This document shows, piece by piece, positions 7,105-19,427 of a DNA stretch of 64,000 nucleotides (within the stretch, counting starts at the first letter, position 1; each line of letters opens with the position of its first letter). The position numbers and the translations under genes are program-made. The stretch is taken from contig NZ_CP041617.1 in the NCBI RefSeq assembly GCF_014217995.1, positions 1,550,001-1,614,000 on the forward strand, given 5' to 3'. The notes under the pieces were generated by a model. That model did no database searches. It had not been told where the DNA came from and saw only the letters and a list, made by a program, of their open reading frames with translations. The DNA is from Campylobacter vulpis (GTDB taxonomy: Bacteria > Campylobacterota > Campylobacteria > Campylobacterales > Campylobacteraceae).

Positions 7105-10100
7105 ATGATACAAAAATCCATCGCCCTAGCAGAAGAGCTACAAAATAAAATCGAGCACAATCTCTCCGCTACCGAGCGGAGATTCCACGCTAAAATGCAA
7201 AAGCTTCTTAATAATCCTAACAATAAGGTAATGCTCATAGAGCTACTTGACCGCTCTTTTCGCTGTAAAGATAAAAAAGCGAGTTTTGAGCTTATAGGGC
7301 ATACGCTTAATAAATTTGGCATAGCAGACTTTTTCTCACCTTTTGAGAAGTTTTTGCTTTTTAGCTTTTTAAACTTTGGCAGGCTTGCTCCTAATCTTAG
7401 TGTGCCGTTTTTTGTTTCGCATTTAAGAGATGATACAAAGGCTATGGTTTTAGATTCTAGCGAAAGCTCCCTAGCCCCCCACATCGCCAAACGCAAAATG
7501 GAGCATAATATCACGCTTAATGTTAATCTCATCGGCGAAGAAGTTTTGGGTGAAGCGGAGAGCCAGTATCGTATGCAAAAATATGAAGAAGCCCTTAAAT
7601 CAAGCTATATCACTTATATTTCTATCAAAATCACTACAATTTTTTCTCAAATCAATATCATTGACTTTGATTATTCTAAAGAAGAAGTTGTCAAAAGACT
7701 TGATAAGCTCTACGCCCTAGCCTTAGAGGAGCAAAAAAGACAAGGTGTAAGTAAATTTATCAATTTGGATATGGAGGAGTTTAGGGATTTAGAGCTTACC
7801 GTGGCAGCCTTTATGGAGAGTGTGAGCAAATTTGACATTAAAGCGGGCATTGTCTTGCAAGCTTATATTCCTGACTCTTATGAATATCTCAAAAAGCTTT
7901 TAACCTTTTCAAAAGAAAGGGTTTTGAAAGGTATGCAGCCCATTAAAATCCGCTTTGTAAAAGGTGCAAATATGGAGAGTGAAGAAACGATCGCTAGTCA
8001 AAAAGGTTGGGAGCTGCCGACCTTCTCGCGTAAAATCGACACCGATAGCAATTATAATAAAATGCTAGATTTAGTGCTAGAAGATGAAAACTACAAATAC
8101 ATAAACATTGGCATAGCAAGCCACAATATTTTTGAAATCGCTTATGCTTACACGCGCATTAACGAAGCTGGGGCGGGTGAGAGCTTTACCTTTGAAATGC
8201 TTGAGGGTATGAGTTTGCAATGCTCTTATGAGCTTTCACAAATGCACGATTTAATCCTTTACGCGCCTGTGTGTGATGAAGCGCATTTTAATAATGCCAT
8301 TGCTTATCTTGTGCGCCGTCTTGATGAAAACACAAGCGAAGATAATTTTATGCGCTATTTTTTCAATCTAAAAGTCGGCTCTAAAGAGTGGCAGGAGCAA
8401 AAGGAGCTATTTTTACACGCGCTTGAAGGCATTAAAACACTTGATAATTCCACACATAGAAAACAGGATAGAAGCCAAATTTCTAAAGCTGCTAGCTCCT
8501 ATGAAACAAAAACTTTTACCAATGAGAGTGATACGGATTTTATCTTGCCGCAAAATAGACTATGGGCGCAAAATATCAAGGCAAAATATGAAAATCTACA
8601 AGATTATGATGCCTATCCTGTGGCTGGGGAGCTTGATTTTACACGGGCACATTTAAACACTTTAGAAGTCAAAGACAAAGTTGCACATCGCCCTATAGGC
8701 AAGGTTTATTTAGCTGGCGAAAAGGAAATAAAACAAGCCTTGCAGGTGGCGAAAAATTCAAATTTCACTCAAAAAAGTAGCGATGAGCTTTATAGCACTT
8801 TATCTAAAGTCGCCAAGCTTATGCGCGAGCGAAGGGGTGATTTGATAGGGCTTGCAGCACTTGAAACGGGTAAAACCTTTTTAGAAATCGATCCTGAAGT
8901 AAGCGAAGCGATTGATTTTATAGAGTTTTACCCACACTCTTTAGAAACGCTACAAAAGCAAAATCCAAATACCACCTTTAAGCCAAAAGGCATAGGTGTT
9001 ACCATAGCTCCTTGGAATTTCCCTGTGGGCATTTCTGCTGGCACTATAGCTGCCCCTTTGGCTGCGGGCAATGTCGTCATCTATAAGCCTTCATCGCTCT
9101 CCACTCTTACAGGCTTTATGCTTTGTCAATGCTTTTGGGACGCTGGGATTCCAAAAGATGCCCTAATCTTTCTCCCTGCTAAAGGTAGTGATATATCTAC
9201 TCATCTTTTAAGCGATGAAGCGGTGAAATTTTCCATACTCACAGGTGGTGAAGAGACTGCCTACGCAATGCTGCAAGCAAATCCAACACTACTCTTAAGC
9301 GCAGAAACAGGGGGCAAAAACGCGACCATAGTGTCCAAATTTGCCGATAGAGATAGTGCGGTCAAAAACATTATCCACTCTGCCTTTTCAAATTCTGGGC
9401 AAAAATGCTCAGCGACTTCTTTGCTTGTGCTAGAAGATGAGGTTTATAAAGATAAGGAGTTTAAAAAAGCTCTTGTCGATGCGGCACAATCTCTAGCAGT
9501 AGGAAGCTCTTTTGTGCTAAAAAATAAACTCGGGGCATTGTGTGATAAGCCAAGCAAAAAGCTTTTAAAGGCTATCAATGAGCTAGAAGCAGGAGAAGAG
9601 TGGGCATTAAAACCGCAATTTATCAATGATAATCCACATCTAATGACTCCGGGCATAAAATATGGCGTCAAAAAAGGAGCTTTCACGCATATGAATGAGC
9701 TTTTCGCACCGCTTTTGAGTGTGATGAGAGCAAGAGATCTAAAAGAAGCCATTGCAATCGTTAATTCCACAGGATATGGGCTTACAGCTGGATTTGAAAG
9801 CTTAGATGAAAGAGAGTGGGAGTATTTTCATACACATATTGAAGCGGGGAATATCTATATCAACAAGCCCACAACTGGGGCTATCGTGCTAAGGCAGCCC
9901 TTTGGTGGGGTGAAAAAATCCGCCATAGGCTTTGGGAGAAAGGTAGGGATTTATAACTACATCACGCAATTTATGGACATAGAGGCAAGAACTGATACAA
10001 ATTTACTTAATAGTCCCTTAGCAAGTGCATTAGAAAAACTAAGCAAAGCAAGTGATGAAAGCACACAAGCTACCCTAGCAAATGCCGCCCTTATGGCACA

Positions 10101-10617
10101 ATCTTACGCTTATCATCATAAGCACGAATTTAGCGTGGCGAGGGATTATGTAAAAATCCGCGGTGAAGATAATCTTTTTTCTTACACTAAAATCAAAAAT
10201 TTAGCTTTTAGGGTGTGTGATGAAGATAATTTACAAGATATTCTAGGCGTAATCATAGGATGCCATACGCTAAGTTTAAGCCCTCTTGTAAGCTATAACA
10301 CTACACAAAGCTCTATAATCACAGAACTTAAGAAAATCTGCAAGGCAGTCGATTTGGGAGTAGATTTTGTGGAAGAAAATGAGGAGCAATTTATCGCTAA
10401 AATTTCAAAATTCGAACGCATTCGTTATCACGCTAAGGCGGATAAAAATAGCCCTCTCTACCAAGCTGCTACAAAAGAAGCTAAAATCATTATCCGTGAT
10501 AAGCCCTTGTTAAATGGGCGTTTTGAGCTTTTATTCTACTACAATGAAAAAGCTTTAAGCATTTCGTATCATCGCTATGGAAATTTAGGTATTCGTGCCT
10601 TAAAAAATTTACAATAA
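7105..10617 (+). CDS. putA: Bifunctional proline dehydrogenase / L-glutamate gamma-semialdehyde dehydrogenase
   Basis: 1170 residues. It oxidises proline to P5C with FAD, then P5C/semialdehyde to glutamate with NAD. The proline dehydrogenase domain spans roughly residues 100-470, with IRFVKGAN and the [12 protein letters not shown] segment near its end. The aldehyde dehydrogenase domain spans roughly 510-980, with the catalytic Cys in [10 protein letters not shown] (about 768) and the general base in [10 protein letters not shown]. About 190 further residues of no obvious domain follow. There is no N-terminal DNA-binding domain, so it should not act as its own repressor. putP follows 10 bp later, giving a proline uptake-and-use operon. 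Proline is a main carbon source for Campylobacter. Confidence 0.95.
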   Translation: MIQKSIALAEELQNKIEHNLSATERRFHAKMQKLLNNPNNKVMLIELLDRSFRCKDKKASFELIGHTLNKFGIADFFSPFEKFLLFSFLNFGRLAPNLSVPFFVSHLRDDTKAMVLDSSESSLAPHIAKRKMEHNITLNVNLIGEEVLGEAESQYRMQKYEEALKSSYITYISIKITTIFSQINIIDFDYSKEEVVKRLDKLYALALEEQKRQGVSKFINLDMEEFRDLELTVAAFMESVSKFDIKAGIVLQAYIPDSYEYLKKLLTFSKERVLKGMQPIKIRFVKGANMESEETIASQKGWELPTFSRKIDTDSNYNKMLDLVLEDENYKYINIGIASHNIFEIAYAYTRINEAGAGESFTFEMLEGMSLQCSYELSQMHDLILYAPVCDEAHFNNAIAYLVRRLDENTSEDNFMRYFFNLKVGSKEWQEQKELFLHALEGIKTLDNSTHRKQDRSQISKAASSYETKTFTNESDTDFILPQNRLWAQNIKAKYENLQDYDAYPVAGELDFTRAHLNTLEVKDKVAHRPIGKVYLAGEKEIKQALQVAKNSNFTQKSSDELYSTLSKVAKLMRERRGDLIGLAALETGKTFLEIDPEVSEAIDFIEFYPHSLETLQKQNPNTTFKPKGIGVTIAPWNFPVGISAGTIAAPLAAGNVVIYKPSSLSTLTGFMLCQCFWDAGIPKDALIFLPAKGSDISTHLLSDEAVKFSILTGGEETAYAMLQANPTLLLSAETGGKNATIVSKFADRDSAVKNIIHSAFSNSGQKCSATSLLVLEDEVYKDKEFKKALVDAAQSLAVGSSFVLKNKLGALCDKPSKKLLKAINELEAGEEWALKPQFINDNPHLMTPGIKYGVKKGAFTHMNELFAPLLSVMRARDLKEAIAIVNSTGYGLTAGFESLDEREWEYFHTHIEAGNIYINKPTTGAIVLRQPFGGVKKSAIGFGRKVGIYNYITQFMDIEARTDTNLLNSPLASALEKLSKASDESTQATLANAALMAQSYAYHHKHEFSVARDYVKIRGEDNLFSYTKIKNLAFRVCDEDNLQDILGVIIGCHTLSLSPLVSYNTTQSSIITELKKICKAVDLGVDFVEENEEQFIAKISKFERIRYHAKADKNSPLYQAATKEAKIIIRDKPLLNGRFELLFYYNEKALSISYHRYGNLGIRALKNLQ

Positions 10618-10627
10618 GGAGAAACAA

Positions 10628-12109
10628 ATGGAGGTTGTAAAAATTAACACAGAAATTGCTATTACCTTTATCGCTTATTCTGCTTTAATGCTATTTATCG
10701 GTTTTTATTTTTATAGGAAAAATAAAAATACAGAAGACTACTTTTTAGGTGGTCGCTCACTAGGTCCCGTGGTTTCAGCCCTATCAGCTGGGGCTAGTGA
10801 TATGAGCGGTTGGCTTTTGATGGGCTTACCAGGCGCTTTATATGTGAGTGGTTTTGTAGAAAGCTATATCGCCATAGGTCTTAGTATAGGGGCGTTTTTA
10901 AACTGGGTTTTTGTCGCTAAAAGACTTAGAATTTATACAAGCGTGATTGCAAATAGCATTACAATCCCTGATTATTTTGAAACGCGTTTTGATGATGATA
11001 AGCACATTTTACGCATAGTTTGTGCCATTGTGATTTTGGTATTTTTTACTTTTTATGTTTCTTCTGGGCTTGTAGGTGGGGCGAAGCTTTTTGAAAGCAC
11101 ATTTGGGATTGACTATACTCACGCCCTTACCACAGGGACTATTATCATCGTAATTTATACATTTTTAGGTGGTTATAAGGCAGTATGCTGGACGGATATG
11201 ATTCAAGGACTTTTAATGATGAGTGCTTTAATCATCGTGCCTTTGGTAATGCTTTCAAATTTAGGAGGTTATGAAGCTGCCATAAACATCGTCCAAGAAA
11301 TCAAACCTCAAAATTTATCTATGGGTGAGGGCGTGTCATTGCTTACCATTATATCGGCTCTTGCGTGGGGACTAGGCTATTTTGGACAACCGCATATTTT
11401 GGTGCGTTTTATGTCTATACGCTCAACAAAAGAAATTCCAACTGCCACGATTGTGGGGATTTCTTGGATGGTGATTTCGCTTATCGGGGCTTGTTTTATA
11501 GGAATTTTAGGCATTGCTTATGTGTATAAATTTAATCTCTCTTTGCAAGATCCAGAAAAAATTTTTATTGTGATGAGTCAGCTTCTCTTTAATCCTTGGA
11601 TTGCTGGAATTTTACTTTCAGCTATCTTAGCGGCAATAATGAGCACGGCTAGTTCGCAACTTCTTGTTTCAAGCTCGACTTTAGCAGAGGATTTTTACCG
11701 CCGTATTTTCAAACAAGACGCAAGCTCACAAATGGTAATGAGACTGGGCAGAATAGGCGTTTTATTGGTAGCTTTGATTGCCTTTTTAATCTCAACAGAT
11801 AAAAATTCAAGTGTCTTAAGCATAGTCGCTTATGCGTGGGCTGGCTTTGGTGCTAGCTTTGGCTCCGTGATGCTCTTTTCACTCTTTTGGAGTAAGATGA
11901 CGCGTATGGGTGCAATTGCAGGTATGGTTACGGGTGCTGTTGTGGTTGTGGCTTGGAAAAATTATTTAGCAGGAATTTTGGGCTTTCCACTTTATGAAAT
12001 TGTGCCGGGCTTTGTGTGTGCTAGTTTTGTGATTATCATCGTAAGCTTAATGACTAAGGTGCGTCCGGGCACTCAAAAAGCTTATGAAACTATGCTTAAA
12101 AATCTTTAA
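10628..12109 (+). CDS. putP: Sodium/proline symporter
   Basis: 493 residues with about 13 membrane helices, of the solute:sodium symporter family. Typical features are the N-terminal [20 protein letters not shown] stretch, [15 protein letters not shown] in the second helix, the [14 protein letters not shown] loop and [15 protein letters not shown]. It sits in the inner membrane and brings in proline with Na+. It is preceded by GGAG and lies 10 bp after putA, so the two are probably one transcript. Confidence 0.95.
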   Translation: MEVVKINTEIAITFIAYSALMLFIGFYFYRKNKNTEDYFLGGRSLGPVVSALSAGASDMSGWLLMGLPGALYVSGFVESYIAIGLSIGAFLNWVFVAKRLRIYTSVIANSITIPDYFETRFDDDKHILRIVCAIVILVFFTFYVSSGLVGGAKLFESTFGIDYTHALTTGTIIIVIYTFLGGYKAVCWTDMIQGLLMMSALIIVPLVMLSNLGGYEAAINIVQEIKPQNLSMGEGVSLLTIISALAWGLGYFGQPHILVRFMSIRSTKEIPTATIVGISWMVISLIGACFIGILGIAYVYKFNLSLQDPEKIFIVMSQLLFNPWIAGILLSAILAAIMSTASSQLLVSSSTLAEDFYRRIFKQDASSQMVMRLGRIGVLLVALIAFLISTDKNSSVLSIVAYAWAGFGASFGSVMLFSLFWSKMTRMGAIAGMVTGAVVVVAWKNYLAGILGFPLYEIVPGFVCASFVIIIVSLMTKVRPGTQKAYETMLKNL

Positions 12110-12146
12110 TTTGAGAGCTTTGTAAGCATATAAACTAGGGGATTTG

Positions 12147-12554
12147 ATGATACTTTGCGAAGAAGATTGTAAATTTTTAGATAATATAGCTAAGACTTTA
12201 AGTCCTAAAGATGTCGAACTTATCTTTGTAGAAGATGAGGAGATGAGAGAATTAAATTTAAAATATAGAAATAAAAATAAAAGCACAGATGTATTGTCCT
12301 TTCCCCTACAAGCCGTCAATAAGACTCTCCCACTTGGCAGCATAGTTATTAACAAAGCTCTAGCACAGAAGAAAGCTAAAGAATTTCAACATAGCTTAGA
12401 AGATGAAATTTCCCTACTTTTTATCCACGCTATGCTTCATTTACTAGGCTTTGACCACGAAAAAGATAAGGGCGAAATGCGTGAAAAAGAAGAAGAATTA
12501 ATTCGCTTTTTTAAACTTCCTCAAAGTCTTATTGTAAGGACGGAGGCTCTTTAA
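12147..12554 (+). CDS. ybeY: Endoribonuclease YbeY (rRNA maturation factor)
   Basis: 135 residues from the ATG at 12147, after AGGGGA; the preceding TTG is less likely. The UPF0054 zinc motif HAMLHLLGFDHEKD (HxxxHxxxxxH) is complete, and NKSTDVLSFP is the family's other conserved stretch. YbeY is a single-strand endonuclease involved in 16S rRNA 3' maturation and ribosome quality control. Its 3' end overlaps the convergent DNA ligase gene by 26 bp. Confidence 0.93.
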   Translation: MILCEEDCKFLDNIAKTLSPKDVELIFVEDEEMRELNLKYRNKNKSTDVLSFPLQAVNKTLPLGSIVINKALAQKKAKEFQHSLEDEISLLFIHAMLHLLGFDHEKDKGEMREKEEELIRFFKLPQSLIVRTEAL

Positions 12555-13410
12555 GGCGTAAAAATACAGGAAAACGCGGCAAATTATTTTTAGTATATCC
12601 ACTAAATTTATAAGTGATAATGGCATTTATTTGCGGAGGATTTGCTCTATCTTTATCTTTCAAACCTGAGCCGATTTTGATAATCTTACCATTTGGCATT
12701 TGACATTGCAAAGCCCCTACCATACCCTCAAATTTACCTCTTCCCTGCGTATATCCTACAACTTTACATTCTGCATCTTCGTAAGGTTTAAGTTTTAGAG
12801 CGTTATTAGTGCGTCCTTTTTCGTAGGGAGCATTATTTTTCCTAATCACAAGTCCCTCTCCACCCTCTTTTAGCACCTTTTGATAAAATTTTTCTAAGTG
12901 TTCTTGACTTTGAATTTCAAAATGAGGGATAATTTTAATATGGGAATTTGGATATTTCTCTAAATATTTTTCTAAAACACTTAGTCTATTTTTAAGAGAG
13001 CAAGGACTAAGCTTAAATTCTTCACAAGCTTTTGGCACATCAAAAACATTATAGGTAATGTCTCTCCAAAGAGCGTTCTTTTCATCATCTTTACGAATCA
13101 AAGCAGAAATTTTATCAAAAGAATTTTTACCCAAATAAAGTTCTCCATCAAGCATAAAAGAAGGAAAATTTGCCCTAAAAAATTCAGGACTTTTTATAGG
13201 ATAATTTTTTCGACTCTTAAAGCCTTTTCCATCCCAAATTCCTCGCACTCCATCAAGCTTTTCACTCATTAAATATTCGCTTAGATTTGCGTCTTTAAAA
13301 TCTTTTGATTCAAATCGATTTAGCAATAACAGCTCATCAGCTAAAGCAAAATTTATCAAAAAGATAAAAATAAAAAATCTACAAAACAAAAATTGTATAA
13401 CCACTCGCAT
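12529..13410 (-). CDS. Exported ATP-dependent DNA ligase
   Basis: 293 residues: a hydrophobic signal peptide (to about FALA, residue 24) and a minimal ATP-dependent ligase. Visible motifs are I (SEKLDGVRG, AMP-accepting Lys about 51), IIIa-like (ITYNVFDVP), IV (EGGEGLVIRK) and V (NALKLKPYEDAE), with an OB fold after. It resembles Lig E enzymes and C. jejuni Cj1669c. A periplasmic ligase would act on incoming DNA, which suits a naturally competent genus. A DANLS glycosylation sequon lies just after the leader. The start overlaps the preceding glycoprotein gene by 32 bp. Confidence 0.9.
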   Translation of the reverse strand: MRVVIQFLFCRFFIFIFLINFALADELLLLNRFESKDFKDANLSEYLMSEKLDGVRGIWDGKGFKSRKNYPIKSPEFFRANFPSFMLDGELYLGKNSFDKISALIRKDDEKNALWRDITYNVFDVPKACEEFKLSPCSLKNRLSVLEKYLEKYPNSHIKIIPHFEIQSQEHLEKFYQKVLKEGGEGLVIRKNNAPYEKGRTNNALKLKPYEDAECKVVGYTQGRGKFEGMVGALQCQMPNGKIIKIGSGLKDKDRANPPQINAIITYKFSGYTKNNLPRFPVFLRLKEPPSLQ

Positions 13411-14021
13411 CTTTTTCTATCTTATAATTATACTTGCCATCTAAGTATAATACCAAACGATAATAACCCTTATGAGAGCCAAAATCTAGCCTTTTAAAAA
13501 AGGAATTTTTTATCCTCACAACCTTACTAGGACTGATAATATTTGACTTAAAATCCATCACAATTTTGCTAGGATTACCTATAGAAAAATCAGACACCAG
13601 CTCGTCATTTGTATTAAGACGAATTTTATTTTTATAAACGCTATAAGTTAAAAGCTTATCTATGCTTCCACTTTGAAGTGGGAGCTCCACATCAATAGAA
13701 AGATTTGAGTCCGCATTACCCTTGCTTGGTATCGTTACAGAAACATCTAGAATTTTAGATGGTTCGGGACTTTTAGAACGCACTATGGTATAGGTATCGT
13801 GCCAGTCTATGCTTTTATTTACATCTAGCACGAGAGTTTCTTCCGTGCCATCTAAATTGATATAATTAAAACTAACACTTTTTAAAATTCTCGCATTAGA
13901 ATTAAATTTTACATCACTTCTCGTAAAAGATGATGGAGTAATGATGCTAACATTTTGCTCACCGCTAAAGGGATTATCATTTGCGTAAGCAAAACTAAAA
14001 ATCAAAAAAAATAAAATCCAC

Positions 14022-14035
<14 letters not shown>
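13379..14035 (-). CDS. AMIN-like periplasmic N-glycoprotein (CgpA-like)
   Basis: The start is taken at MKKNRW (14035) because it begins a good signal peptide (ending SFAYA) and its ATG overlaps the end of the upstream small gene. About 218 residues. The C-terminal half (SKIVMDFKSN, VVRIKNSFFKRLDFGSHKG, YRLVLYLDGK) looks like an AMIN domain, which binds cell-wall components. Three D/E-x-N-x-S/T sequons for the Campylobacter PglB system are present: EQNVS, DVNKS and DSNLS. Position between eno and the DNA ligase matches C. jejuni Cj1670c, known as CgpA. The exact function is not known. Confidence 0.75.
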
Positions 14036-16566
<2,531 letters not shown>

Positions 16567-16591
16567 AATTGTCCTTAAAATTTAAAAAATA

Positions 16592-16609
16592 TGGTTAGAA
16601 TTCTAACCA
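16592..16609. promoter_or_regulatory. 18-bp perfect palindrome between recA and the mqnD-like gene
   Basis: TGGTTAGAATTCTAACCA is a perfect inverted repeat located 26 bp before the recA start and 36 bp before the divergent gene's start. It looks like a dimeric operator. It does not match the LexA box, and Campylobacter is known to lack LexA, so the binding protein, if any, is unknown. Confidence 0.5.
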
Positions 16610-16644
16610 AATAAAAATAATAATTGAAAATACTAGGAAAAATT

Positions 16645-17502
16645 ATGAAAGAAATTCACATCGCTCACTCTCCTGATGCTGATGATATTTTTATGTATAT
16701 GGCTATTGAATTTGGCTGGGTAAAAAGCTTTAAATATCATCATCAAGCCCTAGATATTCAAACGCTTAACGACCTCGCTCTTAAAAATGAATTTGACGCT
16801 ACGGCAATTTCTTTTGCACTTTATCCGCTCATCGCTAAAGAATACGCCCTTTTACGCACGGCGGTGAGTTTTGGAGAGGGCTATGGACCTAAACTCATTA
16901 AGAAAAAGGGTAAAATTTTAAAACGCAATTTTAAGGTCGCCCTAAGTGGTGCAAACACGACAAATGCCCTTATTTTCCGCATTAAATACCCAGAGGCAAG
17001 AATTATTTATAAAAATTTCTTAGAGATAGAAAAAGCTGTTTTAAATGATGAAGTTGATGCAGGAGTTTTAATCCACGAAAGCATTTTGGATTTTGATAAA
17101 AATTTATGCGTAGAAGCAGAAATCTGGGATATTTGGCTAGAACTTGCTAAAGAAAATCTGCCCCTACCACTTGGTGGTATGGCACTTAGACGCTCACTAC
17201 CCTTAAGCGATGCCATTAAAATAGAAAAAGATTTAACAAAGGCTGTATTTTTAGCTCATCATAATCGCTGTATTTTAGCACCTATGCTTATGGAAAGGGG
17301 CTTAATCCGTGTCGATGAAGCTAAACTTGGAATTTATCTTAATCTTTATGCAAATCAAAATTCTATTTCAATGAGCGAAATCCAATTTCAAGCCCTAGAT
17401 ACACTTTTTAAGCTAGGTTATGATTATAAATTTTATGATAAAATCCTAAAGGCAAACGATTATCTTATCCCTAGCGAATATGAAGAAGCTAGGAATTTAT
17501 AA
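16645..17502 (+). CDS. Menaquinone biosynthesis protein of the MqnA/MqnD family, probably MqnD
   Basis: 285 residues from the ATG at 16645 after AGGAA. The protein has the periplasmic-binding-protein-like fold of PF02621 enzymes: AHSPDADDIFMYMA at the N-terminus, VSFGEGYGPKLI, GVLIHESILDF and LPLGGMALRR. MqnD makes 1,4-dihydroxy-6-naphthoate in the futalosine route to menaquinone, which Campylobacter uses. The HESxLxF and PLPLG pattern favours MqnD over MqnA. There is no signal peptide, so it is cytoplasmic. It is followed 9 bp later by fliQ. Confidence 0.7.
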   Translation: MKEIHIAHSPDADDIFMYMAIEFGWVKSFKYHHQALDIQTLNDLALKNEFDATAISFALYPLIAKEYALLRTAVSFGEGYGPKLIKKKGKILKRNFKVALSGANTTNALIFRIKYPEARIIYKNFLEIEKAVLNDEVDAGVLIHESILDFDKNLCVEAEIWDIWLELAKENLPLPLGGMALRRSLPLSDAIKIEKDLTKAVFLAHHNRCILAPMLMERGLIRVDEAKLGIYLNLYANQNSISMSEIQFQALDTLFKLGYDYKFYDKILKANDYLIPSEYEEARNL

Positions 17503-17511
17503 AGGAAAAGT

Positions 17512-17781
17512 ATGGAAGAAAGCACTCTCGTGGCACTTGGCGTAGCGACTTTTAAGGTAACGCTTTTACTCTCTTTGCCTATGCTTTTAGCGGGACTTAT
17601 CGCGGGACTTATCATTAGCATCTTTCAAGCAACCACGCAAATTAATGAAATGACGCTTTCTTTCGTGCCTAAAATCATCTTAGTCGTCGTCGTTATCATC
17701 TTTTTAATGCCGTGGATGACCTCAACGATGATTGATTTTACCGCAAATATACTCAATCAAATTCCAACTTTTATCAAATGA
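17512..17781 (+). CDS. fliQ: Flagellar export apparatus protein FliQ
   Basis: 89 residues with two membrane helices, the normal FliQ size. The N-terminal half (LPMLLAGLIAGLIISIFQAT) and TQINEMTLSFVPKI are family hallmarks. It is part of the FliPQR core of the flagellar type III secretion gate in the inner membrane. It overlaps murB by 4 bp (ATGA). Being separate from other flagellar genes is normal in Campylobacter. Confidence 0.95.
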   Translation: MEESTLVALGVATFKVTLLLSLPMLLAGLIAGLIISIFQATTQINEMTLSFVPKIILVVVVIIFLMPWMTSTMIDFTANILNQIPTFIK

Positions 17782-18554
17782 TTATCGACTTTAAAAAATA
17801 CTCCTCCGTGCGTATAGGACAGGCTTTTGAAGTCGAAGTTTTGGATAGTGTTGGTGAATTTGACGGCTTTATAATCGGCGGAGCAAATAATCTTTTAGTA
17901 AGTGATAAGCCTAAGAAAATGGGAATTTTGGGTGAGGAATTTAATTTTATTAAAATTCTTGATAAAAACGCAGATTTTACCACACTTCAAATAGGCTGTG
18001 CAACCAAGTCAAGCACGATGTATCAATTTGCCAAAAAGCATAATTTAAAAGGCTTTGAATTCTTAACCAAAATCCCGGGCAAACTTGGGGGACTTTTAAA
18101 AATGAATGCGGGGCTTAAAGATTGCAACATTAGCACAAATTTAAGCAAAATTATGACAGCAAAAGGTGAAATAAAACGCGAGGATATAGACTTTGCTTAC
18201 CGCTTTTGTCCCCTTGAAATGCCTCTTTTTTGGGCAGAATTCAAGCTAAAATATGGCTTTGACAACGAAAAAGACCAGCTTTTAAAACTTGCTAGATCTA
18301 ATCAACCAAGCGGTGCTAGCTTTGGCTCTATCTTTAAAAATCCTAAAAACGACTTTGCTGGGCGTTTAATCGAAGCAGTGGGACTTAAGGGTTTTAGTAA
18401 AAATGACGCAAAATTAAGCGAAAAACACGCAAATTTTCTCATCAATCAAAAAAACGCCTCCTTTGAAGACGCACTTTTTCTCATAGAGCTTGCAAAAAAA
18501 AGAGTGCTTGAGGAATTTGGCATTTTGCTTGAAAATGAGGTCATTATCCTTTAA
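17778..18554 (+). CDS. murB: UDP-N-acetylenolpyruvoylglucosamine reductase
   Basis: 258 residues, the short MurB form. FAD-binding motifs GGANNLLVSD and IPGKLGGLLKMNAG and the catalytic-Ser region PSGASFGSIFKNP are visible, as is AGRLIEAVGLKG. It reduces UDP-GlcNAc-enolpyruvate to UDP-MurNAc in peptidoglycan synthesis. The start codon overlaps the fliQ stop. Confidence 0.95.
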   Translation: MIIDFKKYSSVRIGQAFEVEVLDSVGEFDGFIIGGANNLLVSDKPKKMGILGEEFNFIKILDKNADFTTLQIGCATKSSTMYQFAKKHNLKGFEFLTKIPGKLGGLLKMNAGLKDCNISTNLSKIMTAKGEIKREDIDFAYRFCPLEMPLFWAEFKLKYGFDNEKDQLLKLARSNQPSGASFGSIFKNPKNDFAGRLIEAVGLKGFSKNDAKLSEKHANFLINQKNASFEDALFLIELAKKRVLEEFGILLENEVIIL

Positions 18555-18561
18555 AAAAATT

Positions 18562-18570
18562 TGTTACAAT
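18562..18570 (+). promoter_or_regulatory. Extended -10 promoter of bioB
   Basis: TGTTACAAT (TG plus TACAAT at 18565-18570) lies 20 bp before the bioB start. It is the same nonamer as in front of gltA at 20668. This is the usual Campylobacter sigma-70 form. Confidence 0.6.
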
Positions 18571-18590
18571 ACGCTCAAAAAGGAGAAATT

Positions 18591-19427
18591 ATGCAAATTA
18601 TGCTTTGTGCCATTTGTAATATCGCAAGTGGAAATTGCCCTGAGGACTGCAAATACTGCACTCAAAGTGCCTTTGTAAAAACGAATATTCAAAAATATCG
18701 CCGCAAAGAAATCTCTCAAATTGTTTATGAGGCTAAAATGGCTAAGAAAAACGAAGCCTTAGGATTTTGTCTTGTTACTGCGGGGCTTGGGCTTGATGAT
18801 GAAAAATTAGAATATGTTTGCGAGGCAGCCCACGCTGTGAAAAAAGAAGAGCCAAATTTGCTTTTAATCGCCTGTAATGGAAAGGCTAGTGTGGAACAAT
18901 TAAAGGAGCTTAAAAAAGCTGGAATTTTCTCTTATAATCACAATCTTGAAAGCTCACGCGAATTTTTTCCACAAATTTGCACCACACACACTTGGGAAAG
19001 TCGTTTTGAGACCAATTTAAATGCGAAAGAGGCGGGACTTATGCTTTGCTGTGGAGGGATTTATGGTATGGGCGAGAGTGAAGCAGATAGGATAAGCTTT
19101 AGAAAGTCTTTAAAGGAGCTTGAGCCTTTTTCAAGTCCTATTAATTTTTTCATCGCTAATGAAAATTTAAATTTGAAAGTGCCAAAATTAAGTGCTGATG
19201 AAGCTTTGCAAATCATTAAAGATAGCAAAAAAGTCCTACCAAATTCCGTGATAATGGTCGCTGGAGGGCGTGAAGTCGTGCTTAAAAATAGGCAGTATGA
19301 AATTTTTGAAGCGGGGGCTGGGGCTATCGTAGTTGGGGATTATCTTACCACAAAGGGCGAAGAGCCAAGCCGTGATATTATGAAACTAAAAGAAATGGGA
19401 TTTACTTTTGCATCCGAGTGTCATTAA
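18591..19427 (+). CDS. bioB: Biotin synthase
   Basis: 278 residues from the ATG at 18591, which has AGGAG five bases upstream; an earlier in-frame ATG lacks a ribosome site. Radical-SAM cluster motif CPEDCKYC is near the N-terminus, followed by FCLVTAG, YNHNLESSREFF, CCGGIYGMGE and VMVAGGRE. It inserts sulfur into dethiobiotin. The protein is shorter than E. coli BioB (346), as in other epsilonproteobacteria. The following antiporter gene starts inside its 3' end. Confidence 0.93.
   Translation: MQIMLCAICNIASGNCPEDCKYCTQSAFVKTNIQKYRRKEISQIVYEAKMAKKNEALGFCLVTAGLGLDDEKLEYVCEAAHAVKKEEPNLLLIACNGKASVEQLKELKKAGIFSYNHNLESSREFFPQICTTHTWESRFETNLNAKEAGLMLCCGGIYGMGESEADRISFRKSLKELEPFSSPINFFIANENLNLKVPKLSADEALQIIKDSKKVLPNSVIMVAGGREVVLKNRQYEIFEAGAGAIVVGDYLTTKGEEPSRDIMKLKEMGFTFASECH

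Noticed and set aside
16592-16609. LexA (SOS) box at recA
   Set aside because: The palindrome does not match either known LexA consensus and Campylobacter is known to lack lexA.
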